DNA from: Streptomyces sp. BK239
Lineage (GTDB): Bacteria > Actinomycetota > Actinomycetes > Streptomycetales > Streptomycetaceae
Length of the DNA: 64,000 bases
Assembly (NCBI RefSeq): GCF_004217285.1
Contig: NZ_SHKS01000006.1
Coordinates: forward strand, 62,001 to 126,000
Direction of reading: 5' to 3'
Shown here: piece after piece, positions 42,077 to 50,759 of the stretch
Layout of the letters: each line of letters begins with the position of its first letter
Position numbering within the stretch: the stretch's first letter is position 1
Made by a program: the position numbers and the translations under genes
The notes under the pieces: model-generated
Database searches by the model: none
What the model was told of the DNA's origin: nothing
The model's input: only the letters and a program-made list of their open reading frames with translations

Positions 42077-42131
42077 CAGCAGCCCAGGTCAAGCAGTGTT
42101 TGGCCTGGGCTTCTCCATGTGTGCGGCGTGG

Positions 42132-43040
42132 TCATGGCCGCCTTCCCGGGCCTGCGCGGTCGTCGCCGAGGCGGTGGGCGATCTCCAGGTCCTGTGCGGA
42201 GGGGCGGTCGCCGTTCTCGATGTCCCAGAGGGCGTTCTGGAGGAGGCGGGCCAGGATCCAGGCGCGGGCCCGGGCGCGGTCCAGGGACAGGACGTCGGTC
42301 ATCGCGTCGAAGCGCCAGCGGACGTCGGCCGGGTCGAAGCGGTTGGCGAGGGCGGGCCAGAGGTCGAAGCCGGGGTCACCCGCGAGGGGTTTGGGGTCGA
42401 TGGCGAGCCAGGGGGCGCGGTCGGCGGCGAGGACGTTTCCGTCGTGGAGGTCCCAGTGGAGGAGCCGGTCGCCGGGTTCGTCGGCGACCTCCCGCAGTGC
42501 GGCGGCGCAGTCGGCGAGCTGTCGGCGGGCGGTGGGGTCCTCGACGCGGGTCAGGGCGTGCGGGGTGCGTTCCAGCATGCGGGCCGCGATGTCGCCGAGG
42601 CGGCGCATGCCGGCGGGTGCGGGGGCGGCGGTCAGTTCGGCCAGTAGCCGGGCGATGACGAGGACCGCTTCGTGGGGGTCGGGGACGTGGGTCAGCATGC
42701 GGGCGGGGTCGAGGCGTTCGAGGAGCAGGGCGCCGGTGGGTTCGTCGTGCCGCAGGAGTCGTACGGCACGTTGGCCGGCCCAGGTTCTCAGGGCGACGGG
42801 TTCGCCTGCGCTCTCGTCGTCGACCGGTTGGAGTTTGAGGGCGGCGTGGGCGCCGTCGGTGGTGGAGGCGACGGGCAGGACCAGGGCGCATCGGCCGTGC
42901 ATGGGGGTGCCGTCGAGGCGTAGGTTCCAGCGTTCGAGGAAGTGCGCGGCGAGTGCGGGCAGTGCGGCGATGAAGGCTCGTCCCGCCTCGCCGTTGGCTT
43001 TGGCCTGTGATGTCGCCAGTGCGTCGGGAACGTCGATCAT
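42132..43040 (-). CDS. Aminoglycoside/hydroxyurea-type phosphotransferase (APH(6)-like)
   Basis: 302 aa from ATG 43040. Pattern of the APH_6_hur family: LLHWDLHDGNVLAADRAPWLAIDPKPLAGDPGFDLWPALANRF with catalytic HWDLHDGN and the metal-binding DP. The N-terminal GCCALVLPVASTTDGAHAALKL-type segment gives the ATP-binding lysine. The family includes streptomycin 6-kinases and hydroxyurea kinase, but many members are of unknown substrate. It lies beside tRNA-Thr and two transport/redox genes. Confidence 0.8.
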   Translation of the reverse strand: MIDVPDALATSQAKANGEAGRAFIAALPALAAHFLERWNLRLDGTPMHGRCALVLPVASTTDGAHAALKLQPVDDESAGEPVALRTWAGQRAVRLLRHDEPTGALLLERLDPARMLTHVPDPHEAVLVIARLLAELTAAPAPAGMRRLGDIAARMLERTPHALTRVEDPTARRQLADCAAALREVADEPGDRLLHWDLHDGNVLAADRAPWLAIDPKPLAGDPGFDLWPALANRFDPADVRWRFDAMTDVLSLDRARARAWILARLLQNALWDIENGDRPSAQDLEIAHRLGDDRAGPGRRP

Positions 43041-43115
43041 TCCTGGGACGGTAGGGCGGAGCGGGTGCCGTATCACGCGGTTTTCCCGCGGTTTCCGGCT
43101 GGGGCGGGGGTGGTT

Positions 43116-44651
43116 TCAGGTGATTGATTCGGGCAGGGCCGGTTGTTCGGTCGGGACGTGGTGGCGGGTGGGTCTGCCGGTGACCATCAGGCCCGCCACG
43201 AGGGCGGCGGTGAGCATGATGGCGGCGGCGCACCAGATGGCGACGGTGTAGCCGTGCACGGTGGCCTCCGCGGCGATGCGTGCTCGGTCGGCGTGGTCGG
43301 TGAGGTGGGCGCCGGCGTACGCGGTGGCGCTGGTGGTGGCGATGGTGTTGAGCAGTGTGGTGCCGATCGAGCCTCCTACTTGTTGTGAGGTGTTGACGGT
43401 GGCCGATGTGACTCCGGCGTCTTGGGGGTCGACGCCGGCGGTGGCTGTGGAGAAGACGGGCATGAAGGTGAGGCCCATGCCGAGGCCCATGAGGACGAGT
43501 GCGGGGAGGATCTGGGTGGCGTAGACGCTGTCCACGGTCATGCGGGTGAGGACGAGCATGCCGCCGGCCGCGAGGGTCATGCCGGGTGCCATGAGCATGC
43601 GGGGTGGGACGCGGTTGATGAGCCGGGCGGAGATCTGGGTGGAGCCGGTGACGATGGAGGCGGTGAGGGGGAGGAACGCGAGTCCTGTTTGCAGGGGGGA
43701 GTACTCCAGGACCACTTGGAGGTAGTAGGTCATGAAGAGGAACATGCCGAACATGCCTACGACGGCGAGGGCCATGGTGAGGAAGCAGCCGGCGCGGTTG
43801 CGGTCCCGGACGATGTGCAGGGGCAGCAGGGGTACCGGTGCGCGGGTCTGCCACCAGACGAACACCGTCAGGAGTGTGATCCCGGTGGCGAGGAGGGTGG
43901 GCACGAGGGGGTCGCTCCAGCCGCGTGGCTGGGCCTCGCTGACGGCGTAGACGATGGAGATGAGGCCGCCGCAGCCGAGCAGGACGCCGGGCACGTCGAG
44001 GCGGGCGGCGGTGGGGCCGGGGCGGTCGCGCAGGACGGTGAGGGCGATGCAGACCGCGGCGATGGCGAGGGGGACGTTGACGTAGAGGCACCAGCGCCAG
44101 TTCAGGTACTGGGTGAGGAGTCCGCCGACGATGAAGCCGATGGCTGCGCCGCTGGCGGAGAGCGTGCCGTAGGTGCCGAATGCTTTGGCGCGTTCCTCGG
44201 GGTCGGTGAAGGTGGTGGTGAGGAGGCTGAGCGCGGAGGGGGCGAGGACGGCGGCGAAGACGCCTTGGAGGGCGCGGGCGGCGAACAGCGTGCCGGGGCC
44301 GGTGGCGGCGCCGCCGAAGATCGAGGCGAGCGCGAAGCCGACGAGGCCGAGGACGAAGGTGCGTTTGCGGCCGACGAGGTCGGCGATGCGGCCGCCGAGG
44401 AGGAGGAGGCCGCCGAAGGCCAGTGAGTAGGCGGTGATGACCCATTGGCGGTTGCCGTCGGTGATGCCGAGGTCGTGTTGCGCGGAGGGGAGCGCGATGT
44501 TCACGATCGTGGCGTCGAGGACGACCATGAGCTGTGCGAGCGCGATGACCACCAGGGCCCACCAGCGGCGGGGGTCCGGGGTGGGCTGGGGGTCGGGCTC
44601 GGGGGCGGGGACGGGGGCCGGCGCGGGCTCACCTGCCCTGTGGACGATCAC
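43116..44651 (-). CDS. MFS drug:H+ antiporter, DHA2 (14-helix) family
   Basis: 511 aa, 14 predicted helices. LMVVLDATIVNIALPSAQHDLGI (helix 1, with the conserved D and N), GGRIADLVGRKRTFVLGLVGFALAS (motif A), and GVFAAVLAPSALSLLTTTFTDPEERAKAFG (motif C and loop) define the EmrB/QacA group. The N-terminal 28 residues are Pro-rich. It likely exports hydrophobic or cationic compounds; substrate unknown. GTG 44651 is used. Confidence 0.87.
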   Translation of the reverse strand: MIVHRAGEPAPAPVPAPEPDPQPTPDPRRWWALVVIALAQLMVVLDATIVNIALPSAQHDLGITDGNRQWVITAYSLAFGGLLLLGGRIADLVGRKRTFVLGLVGFALASIFGGAATGPGTLFAARALQGVFAAVLAPSALSLLTTTFTDPEERAKAFGTYGTLSASGAAIGFIVGGLLTQYLNWRWCLYVNVPLAIAAVCIALTVLRDRPGPTAARLDVPGVLLGCGGLISIVYAVSEAQPRGWSDPLVPTLLATGITLLTVFVWWQTRAPVPLLPLHIVRDRNRAGCFLTMALAVVGMFGMFLFMTYYLQVVLEYSPLQTGLAFLPLTASIVTGSTQISARLINRVPPRMLMAPGMTLAAGGMLVLTRMTVDSVYATQILPALVLMGLGMGLTFMPVFSTATAGVDPQDAGVTSATVNTSQQVGGSIGTTLLNTIATTSATAYAGAHLTDHADRARIAAEATVHGYTVAIWCAAAIMLTAALVAGLMVTGRPTRHHVPTEQPALPESIT

Positions 44652-44726
44652 CTGGCCAGAAGATCACGCCCGGGGCGGGGGCGCATGCGGGGCGGGGCCG
44701 CTCGGGGGTCTGCCCGTTCGTCGGTC

Positions 44727-45908
44727 TCATGCGGGTTCGCGTTCGCGGCGGGTGCGGCCGAGGGCGAGGGAGACGGCGGTGAGGGCGCTGGTGAAGGAGA
44801 CTTCGCAGAGCACGCCGGGTGAGGCCACCTGGTCGCCGGCCAGGTAGACGTCGTCGCCGCGGTCGATGGCGGGGCGGTCGCGCCAGTTCGTGCCGGGTGG
44901 GTCGACCGCGCCGGTGCGGCCGGTGGAGATCGCCTCGCGTCGCCAGGTGAGGCGTTCGCGCCAGTCGGGGAAGCCGAGGTCGAGGAGCTGTTCCGCGCGT
45001 GCGATGCCGTCGGCTTTGGTTTCGTGCGGGGCGATCGGGATCTGGCCTTGGATCAGTTGCTCACCGGCGGGGGCGAGGGTGCGGTCCTGGGCGGTGAATC
45101 GTTCGATCCAGCCGGGTGCGTCGAGGTCGGAGAGGGCGAAGACGTCGCGGGCGGGGGTCCTTCCGGCCGAGTGGGTGCGCAGGGCGAGGTCGATGAGTGC
45201 GGTGCGGCCGCTGGGCCAGGTGAGGGAGTCGTCCTTGAGCAGTCGGCGGGCGGCGTCGAGGGAGGTGGCGACGATCACGGGGGTGTCGTCGGGGAGGGTG
45301 TCGACGCGGGACTGGGTCTCCAGGCGGACGCCGAGGTTCCAGGCGTGGGTGGCCATGCGGTCGATGAGGGTCGTCCAGCCGCCGCGCGGATAGTGCGCTT
45401 CGGGCGGGAGTTTGGTGGCGCGGCGCAGGCGCTCGTGGACGAAGGCGGCGGACAGGGCGCCGGGGTCGTGGTGGAAGAGGGCGACGGCGCTGTAGTGGGC
45501 GGCGGCGCGGGCGCCGTCCTCGCCGGCCAGCTCGGTCGCCCAGGTGAGGAAGTCGGTGTCCACGGGTGCGTGGTGGCGGGCGGCGCGGTGCAGGAGTCTC
45601 AGCATCGCGAGGGGCGGGGTGCGGCGGAGGGCGCCGTGGTGGCGGAGGCGGAGGCGGGTGGCTTCCAGGGGCGGCAGGGGTGCGAGGGGCCCGATGAGGT
45701 CGCGTCGGGCGAGCCAGGTCCAGTGGGGGCCGCCGTTGTAGAGGGCGTGCGGGCCTTCGTTCGTCCGGTAGCGGCCGTCTGTGGTCCTGGCTCGCCCGCC
45801 GAGGGTGTGGTGGGCTTCGTGGAGGGTGACTTCGGCGCCCGCCTCCGCGGCGGCGATGGCGGCGGTGAGGCCGGCGAGGCCGCCGCCGATGACGGTGATG
45901 CGGTGCAC
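44727..45908 (-). CDS. FAD-dependent oxidoreductase (phytoene-dehydrogenase-like)
   Basis: 393 aa from GTG 45908, preceded by AAGGAG. The dinucleotide motif HRITVIGGGLAGLTAAIAAAEAGAEVTLHEAHHTLGGRARTT binds FAD, and GDDVYLAGDQVASPGVLCEVSFTSAL is the C-terminal FAD closure. The middle resembles amine-oxidase/carotenoid-desaturase folds. Substrate unknown. It lies 75 bp from the MFS gene on the same strand, perhaps in one transcript. Confidence 0.82.
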   Translation of the reverse strand: MHRITVIGGGLAGLTAAIAAAEAGAEVTLHEAHHTLGGRARTTDGRYRTNEGPHALYNGGPHWTWLARRDLIGPLAPLPPLEATRLRLRHHGALRRTPPLAMLRLLHRAARHHAPVDTDFLTWATELAGEDGARAAAHYSAVALFHHDPGALSAAFVHERLRRATKLPPEAHYPRGGWTTLIDRMATHAWNLGVRLETQSRVDTLPDDTPVIVATSLDAARRLLKDDSLTWPSGRTALIDLALRTHSAGRTPARDVFALSDLDAPGWIERFTAQDRTLAPAGEQLIQGQIPIAPHETKADGIARAEQLLDLGFPDWRERLTWRREAISTGRTGAVDPPGTNWRDRPAIDRGDDVYLAGDQVASPGVLCEVSFTSALTAVSLALGRTRREREPA

Positions 45909-46032
45909 GGGCTCTCCTTCGGTCGGTGTGCTGGGGTCTTGTGGATACGACCGGTTCGGGGCCCTGGTTTGTGACATCCCGGTGTCTGTGCTGGTCGGGG
46001 GGTTTGTCAGTGGTGGGGTGCAGGATGGGGGC

Positions 46033-46740
46033 ATGGCGAGGACAGGTGTCGGCGGGGCCGGTGCGGGGCGTGCGGCCGGCGGGAGCGTGGTGAAGGGTGC
46101 TCGGCGGCCGGAGGTGCGGTTGCCGGCGTCGTTGGAGCCGTACGGGGGAGGGGAGGTGGAGCCTGACGGGGATTACGACGGGTTGGAGTTCGTGGGGGCG
46201 GATCTCGCGCGGCAGGACGGCGCGGGGGCGCGTTTCATGGACTGCGCGCTGAGAGAGTGCGCGTTGGACGGGACGCGGCTGCATCACGCCCGCTTCCTCG
46301 ATTCGGTGCTCACCGGGGTGCGGGGCGTGGGCACGGAGCTGGCCGATGCGACGCTGCGGGATGTCGAGGTCGTCGACGCGCGGCTGGGTGGCGTCCAGTT
46401 GCACGGGGCGGTTCTGGAGCGGGTGTCGGTGCGCGGCGGCAAGATCGACTTTCTGAATCTGCGGCAGGCGCGGTTGCGGGATGTGGTGTTCGAGGGCTGT
46501 GTGCTGGTGGAGCCTGATTTCGGAGGTGCGCGGCTGGAGCGGGTGGAGTTCGTGGACTGTGCGCTGAAGGCCGCTGATTTCACCGCCGCGGTCCTGAAGG
46601 ACGTGGACTTCCGGGGTGCGGCGGAGCTGGGTCTCGCGGGCGGTCTGGACCGTCTGTCGGGCGCGGTGATCAGTGCGGCCCAACTGCTGGATCTGGCACC
46701 TGCGCTGGCTGCGGAGCTGGGGATCAGGGTGGAGGGCTGA
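46033..46740 (+). CDS. Pentapeptide-repeat protein
   Basis: 235 aa from ATG 46033. Residues about 55-195 show repeated A(D/N)LxX-type turns: FVGADLARQDGAGARFMDCALRECALDGTRLHHARFLDSVLTGVRGVGTELADATLRDVEVVDARL..., forming a right-handed quadrilateral beta-helix. The C-terminus is alpha-helical. Related proteins (Qnr, MfpA) mimic DNA and protect gyrase from quinolones, but most pentapeptide proteins have no known role. It diverges from the FAD enzyme by 124 bp. Confidence 0.82.
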   Translation: MARTGVGGAGAGRAAGGSVVKGARRPEVRLPASLEPYGGGEVEPDGDYDGLEFVGADLARQDGAGARFMDCALRECALDGTRLHHARFLDSVLTGVRGVGTELADATLRDVEVVDARLGGVQLHGAVLERVSVRGGKIDFLNLRQARLRDVVFEGCVLVEPDFGGARLERVEFVDCALKAADFTAAVLKDVDFRGAAELGLAGGLDRLSGAVISAAQLLDLAPALAAELGIRVEG

Positions 46741-46752
46741 GGCGGGGCGGGG

Positions 46753-47253
46753 TCAGCTGATACGGGGGAAGCGTGCCTGGAGGGTCCAGATCGCGGGGTT
46801 GTCGGCGAGGTCCTCGTGGAGGTCGGCGAGGTCGGCGATCAGGTCGTGCAGGAAGTCACGGGCCTCACGCCGGAGTTCGGAGTGGGAGAAGGTCAGCGGC
46901 GGTTCTTCAGCCGGCATCCAGTCGGCTTCGATGTCCACCCATCCGAAGCGGCGTTCGAAGAGCATGCGGTCCGTGGATTCGGTGAAGTCCAGCTCCGCGT
47001 GCTGGGGGCGGGAGGCGCGGGAGCCCGCCGGGTCGCGGTCGAGGTGTTCGGCGATGTCGCACAGCGCCCACGCGAAGTCCAGTACGGGCACCCATCCCCA
47101 GGCTGTGGACAGCTCGCGGTCCGCCTTGGTGTCGGCGAGGTAGACGTCTCCGCAGAACAGGTCGTGCCGCAGTGCCCGGACGTCCGCGCGGCGGTAGTCG
47201 GTCTGCGGGGGGTCGGGGAACCGGTTGGAGAGGGCGTAGCCGATGTCGAGCAC
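46753..47253 (-). CDS. Hypothetical protein
   Basis: 166 aa from GTG 47253; no Met start is in frame upstream before a stop. Acidic and aromatic: LRHDLFCGDVYLADTKADRELSTAWGWVPVLDFAWALCDIAEHLDRDP and a helical C-terminus ARDFLHDLIADLADLHEDLADNP. It resembles small uncharacterised Streptomyces proteins, some of which sit beside toxin-immunity genes, but I see no such neighbour. Family not recognised. It is convergent with the pentapeptide gene by 12 bp. Confidence 0.6.
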   Translation of the reverse strand: MLDIGYALSNRFPDPPQTDYRRADVRALRHDLFCGDVYLADTKADRELSTAWGWVPVLDFAWALCDIAEHLDRDPAGSRASRPQHAELDFTESTDRMLFERRFGWVDIEADWMPAEEPPLTFSHSELRREARDFLHDLIADLADLHEDLADNPAIWTLQARFPRIS

Positions 47254-47323
47254 GTAGGCGATGGTGTCATGAGGTGGGTGCGATCAGGTGTCCGGTCGAA
47301 CGGCTGCGCATAGGATCGCCGGC

Positions 47324-48739
47324 ATGTACCGAACTGTGCGGCTTGTCCGGGCCGCTGCCGCGGGGGTTGTCGTTCCGGTGCTCGCGTTATGTCTGGGGGC
47401 GTGTGACGGAGGGGAACGGGGCGATGCCGAGGGTTCTTCGGGGGTGGGGGACCCGTACTTCCCGAAGGCCGGCAACGGTGGTTACGACGTCACGCACTAC
47501 GCCTTGGACCTGGCCTACGATCCGGCCACGCGTCGGCTGTCCGGCACCGCCCGGATCACGGCCCGGGCCACCCGGGCGCTGGACGGGTTTCACCTCGATC
47601 TGAAGGGGCTGGAGGTCGAGGGGGTCACGGTCGAGGGCAAGGAGGCGTCCTTCGACCATGAGGGCCAGGAGTTGATCGTCCGCCCGCCCGCCCGGCTGGC
47701 GGAGGGCGCGATGTTCGAGACGTCCGTGCGCTACGGGGGGCGTCCGGCTGTGATCACCGATCCCGACGGTTCGGAGGAGGGCTGGCTGCGCACGGCCGAC
47801 GGCGCCTTGGCGTTGGGCGAGCCGACCGGCTCCATGGCGTGGTTCCCGGGCAATCACCACCCTTCCGACAAGGCGTCGTACGACATCACGGTGAGCGTGC
47901 CCGAGGGGCTCACCGCCGTCTCCAACGGTGAGTTGCGGGGTGAGCGGACCGCCGGTGGGCGTACCGCCTTCTCCTGGCACACCGCGGAGCCGATGGCGAG
48001 CTATCTGGCCACGGTCGCCGTCGGCCGGTACGACATCAGCCGGCCCGCTGCCGGGGACGGGCCGCCCCTGTACGTCGCCGTGGACTCGACCCAGGCCGCC
48101 CGTGGTCGTGAGGCGCTCGCCCGGTTGCCGGAGGTGCTGGAGTGGGCGGCGTTCAACTTCGGGCCGTATCCCTTCTCCTCCGCCGGTGCGATCGTCGACC
48201 GCCCGGACGACGTCAAGTACGCCCTGGAGACGCAGAACCGTCCTGTGTTCCCCGGCCCGCCCGATGCCTCGCTGCTCGTCCATGAGATCGCCCATCAGTG
48301 GTTCGGTGACTCCGTGACGCCGCGGACCTGGCGTGACATGTGGCTCAACGAGGGGTTCGCCACCTACGCGCAGTGGCTGTGGACGGAGGACGAGGGCGGC
48401 CCCACCGCCGAGCAGACCTTTCAGGAGCTGTACGACGAGGGCGAGGAGTCGTTCGAGGATTTGTGGTCCTTCCCGCCGGCGGTGCCGCCTGGCGCCGAGG
48501 ACATCTCGGCGCAGGGGCCCGTCTATCAGCGTGGCGCGATGGTGATCCACAAGATCCGGCAGACCGTGGGCGACGACGCCTTCTTCGATCTGGTCCAGGG
48601 CTGGACCGCCGCCCACCGTCACGGCAACGCCACGACGGAGCAGTTCACGGCCTTCGTGGAGAAGCAGGCGCCGGACAAGGACTTCCGCCCCGTCTGGCGG
48701 GACTGGCTGTACGGGGAGGGCAAGCCGGAGCGGGCGTGA
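47324..48739 (+). CDS. M1-family aminopeptidase, lipoprotein-anchored
   Basis: 471 aa from ATG 47324. Lipobox VLALCLGAC-DGG, so it is attached to the outer face of the membrane. It shows the M1 N-terminal saddle (GGYDVTHYALDLAYDPATRRLSGTARIT) and zinc-peptidase motif VHEIAHQWFGDSVT...WLNEGFATYAQWLW (HEXXH plus distal Glu in NEGFA). Exopeptidase motif GAMEN is replaced by LETQN, so specificity may differ. TAGGAT (47311-47316) ends 7 bp before the ATG, suggesting a leaderless transcript. Confidence 0.88.
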   Translation: MYRTVRLVRAAAAGVVVPVLALCLGACDGGERGDAEGSSGVGDPYFPKAGNGGYDVTHYALDLAYDPATRRLSGTARITARATRALDGFHLDLKGLEVEGVTVEGKEASFDHEGQELIVRPPARLAEGAMFETSVRYGGRPAVITDPDGSEEGWLRTADGALALGEPTGSMAWFPGNHHPSDKASYDITVSVPEGLTAVSNGELRGERTAGGRTAFSWHTAEPMASYLATVAVGRYDISRPAAGDGPPLYVAVDSTQAARGREALARLPEVLEWAAFNFGPYPFSSAGAIVDRPDDVKYALETQNRPVFPGPPDASLLVHEIAHQWFGDSVTPRTWRDMWLNEGFATYAQWLWTEDEGGPTAEQTFQELYDEGEESFEDLWSFPPAVPPGAEDISAQGPVYQRGAMVIHKIRQTVGDDAFFDLVQGWTAAHRHGNATTEQFTAFVEKQAPDKDFRPVWRDWLYGEGKPERA

Positions 48740-48788
48740 CGGGGTCTCGCCCTTCGGGAGACGCGGGGGTGGCTTCCGCCGGGCACGC

Positions 48789-48820
48789 CGGAGCCCCCGG
48801 CTTTTCGGCCGGGGGCTCCG
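48789..48820 (+). terminator. Terminator after the M1 peptidase gene
   Basis: CGGAGCCCCCGGC (48789-48801) pairs with GCCGGGGGCTCCG (48808-48820), loop TTTTCG. It lies between the M1 gene and the convergent terD. Confidence 0.85.
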
Positions 48821-48872
48821 CGAGACGTGATGCTCGCTCAGGCGTGGCACCGGGGTGCCGCAGGGGTGCGGG

Positions 48873-49448
48873 TCAGACGTTGACGCCGAAGTCCTGGGCG
48901 ATGCCGACCAGGCCCGAGGCGTAGCCCTGGCCGACCGCGCGGAACTTCCACTCCGCGCCGTTGCGGTACAGCTCGCCGAAGACCATGGCCGTCTCGGTGG
49001 CCGCGTCCTCCGACAGGTCGTAGCGGGCGACTTCCGCGCCGCCGGCCTGGTTGACGATGCGGATGTAGGCGTTGCGGACCTGGCCGAAGTTCTGCGAGCG
49101 GTTCTCCGCGTCGTAGATGGAGACCGGGAAGACGATCTTGTCGATGTCGGCGGGGAGGGCCGCCAGGTTGACGTTGATCGCCTCGTCGTCGCCCGCGCCT
49201 TCGCCGGTGCGGTTGTCACCGGTGTGGACGATGGAGTTGTCGGGGGTCTGCTTGTTGTTGAAGAAGACGAAGTGGGCGTCCGAGTAGACCTTGCCCTGGG
49301 GGTTGACCGCGATCGCGGAGGCGTCGAGGTCGAAGTCCGTGCCGGTGGTGGTGCGGACGTCCCAGCCGAGGCCCACGGTGACGGCGGTCAGGCCCGGAGC
49401 CTCCTTGGTGAGCGAGACGTTGCCACCCTTGGACAGGCTTACAGCCAT
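48873..49448 (-). CDS. terD: TerD-family tellurium/stress resistance protein
   Basis: 191 aa. SLSKGGNVSLTKEAPGLTAVTVGLGWDVRTTTGTDFDLDASAIAV is the TerD signature. The Ca2+-binding Asp residues lie in DFDLDASA and GDNRTGEGAGDDEAI. IDKIVFPVSIYDAENRSQNFGQVRNAYIRIVN and the C-terminal WKFRAVGQGYASGLVGIAQDFGV complete the fold. TerD proteins are stress-induced, Ca2+-binding and multi-copy in Streptomyces, where they affect differentiation and stress. Confidence 0.93.
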   Translation of the reverse strand: MAVSLSKGGNVSLTKEAPGLTAVTVGLGWDVRTTTGTDFDLDASAIAVNPQGKVYSDAHFVFFNNKQTPDNSIVHTGDNRTGEGAGDDEAINVNLAALPADIDKIVFPVSIYDAENRSQNFGQVRNAYIRIVNQAGGAEVARYDLSEDAATETAMVFGELYRNGAEWKFRAVGQGYASGLVGIAQDFGVNV

Positions 49449-49661
49449 GGGAGTCCTTTCCCTCGTTGCGTAGAGGCTTCGTGCGCCACGAAGCTACAGC
49501 TACCCCTATGAACGCCGTGCGGGATGTCCAAGGTTCCCGTGTCTTTGCTTTCTTTACCGACGGTTCCGCCGACGGTCACACGGACGGCCGCACGGGCGGC
49601 CCGCGGCCCTCGGGAACCCAGTCGGATATTCGGGTGACGTGGACGGGTCACAGCCGGGAAC

Positions 49662-50132
49662 ATGGACGTCATGTCCGGTTCCTCTCGGGGGCCTGGGGGT
49701 CCGACCCCCGGGCGACACATCATCCGCGGCTCCGTCTCACTGCCCGAGGCCGAGCTCATGTGGCGTTTCTCGCGGTCGTCGGGGCCGGGTGGCCAGCACG
49801 TCAACACCAGCGACTCGCAGGTGGAGCTGCGCTTCGACCTCGCGTCGACCGAGGCGCTGCCCGAGGTGTGGAAGGCGCGGGCCCTGGAGCGGCTGGCCGG
49901 TCGGCTCGTCGACGGGGTCGTCAGCGTCCGCTCCTCCGAGCACCGCTCGCAGTGGCGCAACCGCGAGGCCGCCCTGGTGCGCCTCACCGCCCTGCTCGCC
50001 GAGGCGACCGCGCCCCCGCCGAAGCCGCGCCGCCCGACCCGCATCCCGCGGGGCATCAACGAGCGCCGGCTGCGGGAGAAGAAGCAGCGTTCTGAGACCA
50101 AGCGCGGCAGGACCAGCCGAGACTGGTCCTGA
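49662..50132 (+). CDS. arfB: Alternative ribosome-rescue factor ArfB
   Basis: 156 aa from ATG 49662; an in-frame ATG 9 bp on (49671) is possible. The RF-1-like GGQ motif WRFSRSSGPGGQHVNTSDSQVELRF hydrolyses peptidyl-tRNA on ribosomes stalled without a stop codon. The C-terminus (GINERRLREKKQRSETKRGR) is the basic tail that inserts into the empty mRNA channel. A pentameric repeat runs from the stop codon on. Confidence 0.9.
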   Translation: MDVMSGSSRGPGGPTPGRHIIRGSVSLPEAELMWRFSRSSGPGGQHVNTSDSQVELRFDLASTEALPEVWKARALERLAGRLVDGVVSVRSSEHRSQWRNREAALVRLTALLAEATAPPPKPRRPTRIPRGINERRLREKKQRSETKRGRTSRDWS

Positions 50133-50157
50133 CCTGACCTGACCTGGCCTGGCCTGA
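50128..50157. repeat. Six 5-bp tandem repeats (CCTGA/CCTGG)
   Basis: CCTGA CCTGA CCTGA CCTGG CCTGG CCTGA at 50128-50157, starting inside the arfB stop codon. A simple-sequence tract that could vary in copy number; no functional role is evident. Confidence 0.85.
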
Positions 50158-50198
50158 CGTGGGCGCAGCCGCGAAGGCTCCAGCCCGTGCGCCCGCTG

Positions 50199-50702
50199 TC
50201 AGCCCAGTTCCAGCACACCCACCGTCTCCCCCTCGCTCTTCTCGCCCGTGTCCTTGAAGCCCAGGTTCTGGTAGAAGCGCTCGGGGCCGTGCGGGCCGGG
50301 GTGCCAGGTGACGTACAACCGGCGTCCGCCACGGCGGCGGATCTCGGCGGCGACGGACTCGACGGCGAAGCGGCCGTACCCGCGGCCCTGTTCGGTAGCG
50401 GCGATGTTCAGCCGCCACAGGCCGGAGCGGATCAGGCTGCCGCCGTCCTGCTTCCAGTCGATGTCGAAGAAGGCCATCAGGAAGCCGACGGGCCGGCCGG
50501 CGTCGACGATCAGGCGGGGCCAGGCGACGTCCTGGTACACGTAGGCCTCGGCTAGGGACTTCGCGACGGGGGACACCGCGAATTCCTGCTCGGGGCGGAC
50601 CTGAATGGCGAGCGCGGCTTCCACATTCGCGCGGGTGATTTCCTCGAGTGTGAGGGAAGACCCGGAAGGAGAAGGCGCGGCGGGGGTGGCGGAGGTCGTC
50701 AT
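50199..50702 (-). CDS. GNAT acetyltransferase (spermidine/PaiA-like)
   Basis: 167 aa from ATG 50702. The acetyl-CoA loop is LNIAATEQGRGYGRFAVESVAAEIRRRGGRRLYVTWHPGPHGPERFYQNLGFKDTGEK, and the N-terminal VGFLMAFFDIDWKQDGGSLIRSGLWRLNIA fits the BltD/PaiA subgroup. An upstream TAACGT ends 6 bp before the ATG, so the mRNA may be leaderless. Substrate inferred only (polyamine-like). Confidence 0.8.
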   Translation of the reverse strand: MTTSATPAAPSPSGSSLTLEEITRANVEAALAIQVRPEQEFAVSPVAKSLAEAYVYQDVAWPRLIVDAGRPVGFLMAFFDIDWKQDGGSLIRSGLWRLNIAATEQGRGYGRFAVESVAAEIRRRGGRRLYVTWHPGPHGPERFYQNLGFKDTGEKSEGETVGVLELG

Positions 50703-50759
50703 CCGGGCACGTTAAGGCGGCGATCCGCGGCGGGCCACTGAATTACCGTTCAGTCCGGG

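Noticed and set aside
42004..47253. Integrated element at tRNA-Thr
   Set aside because: No integrase, no duplicated 3' end of the tRNA and no flanking repeat were found, although the genes next to it look accessory.
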